A DNA stretch of 64,000 nt from NCBI RefSeq assembly GCF_014645615.1, contig NZ_BMMB01000009.1, positions 87,801 through 151,800 on the forward strand, given 5' to 3'. The notes beneath the pieces were generated by a model, which ran no database searches, had not been told where the DNA came from, and worked only from the letters and a program-made list of their open reading frames with translations. This DNA comes from Paenibacillus hunanensis. GTDB taxonomy: Bacteria > Bacillota > Bacilli > Paenibacillales > Paenibacillaceae. Of the stretch, positions 63,989 through 64,000 are shown piece after piece (position 1 is the stretch's first letter; every line of letters begins with the position of its first letter). A program made the translations under genes and the position numbers.

Positions 63989-64000
63989 GCTTGGCGACGT
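63989..64000 (-). rRNA. Presumed 3' end of a 5S rRNA (12 bases in window)
   Basis: The last 12 bases read ACGTCGCCAAGC on the minus strand, the usual 3' end of a Bacillota 5S rRNA. Its place just upstream of a tRNA cluster fits an rrn operon. Only 12 bases are visible, so this rests on position as much as sequence. Confidence 0.6.

Overview
The window looks like a chromosomal segment of a Paenibacillus-type Bacillota. The reasons are strong AGGAGG-type ribosome binding sites, CcpA, Fur and GlpP signals, the gene order sigW-rsiW-cdaA-cdaR-glmM-glmS with a glmS ribozyme, a YesM/YesN-like two-component pair beside an ATPase-less sugar ABC importer, and a GH1 beta-glucosidase of the 448-residue type I recall for P. 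polymyxa BglA. Most genes are on the minus strand. No phage, insertion sequence or CRISPR array is visible.

Layout: 0-5.5 kb holds a threonine-aldolase-like gene cut by the window edge, the quinol oxidase operon qoxABCD and a small membrane protein. 5.7-16.1 kb is a carbohydrate region with bglA, a solute-binding protein, two permeases and a response regulator plus sensor kinase; catabolite-repression (cre) boxes precede bglA and the transporter, and a hairpin repeat family lies here. 16.4-25.2 kb is housekeeping: def, a MarR regulator, a thioredoxin-like protein, an esterase, a ZIP transporter, an aldo/keto reductase, ywbE, yqkE, a CBS/CorC membrane protein and a membrane protein. 25.6-32.7 kb is a glycerol regulon (glpD, glpK, glpF, glpP) with two terminator-containing leaders that GlpP probably antiterminates, interrupted by a Fur-boxed iron-siderophore binding lipoprotein. 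32.9-40.9 kb holds a DJ-1/PfpI protein, a BASS symporter, an Rrf2 regulator, ppaC, a LysR/rhodanese divergent pair, a GNAT acetyltransferase and two small genes.

41.3-49.5 kb is a plus-strand cluster and the best candidate for a little-described system: a 925-residue secreted protein that I read as six divergent beta-sandwich repeats, a MacA-like adaptor with a Ser/Thr-rich tail, a MacB-type ATPase and permease, and a sensor kinase/response regulator pair.

49.9-58.5 kb is the cell-envelope and c-di-AMP block: glmS with its ribozyme, glmM, cdaR with a long Gly/Ser-rich tail, cdaA with a possible structured leader, rsiW and sigW, the last two separated by an unusual 400-base gap. 58.9-61.7 kb is ppc. 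After about 1.1 kb of AT-rich noncoding DNA come eleven tRNA genes on the minus strand, transcribed away from what appears to be the last 12 bases of a 5S rRNA at the window edge.

Functions are assigned by reading motifs and remembered family sequences; no database search was run.
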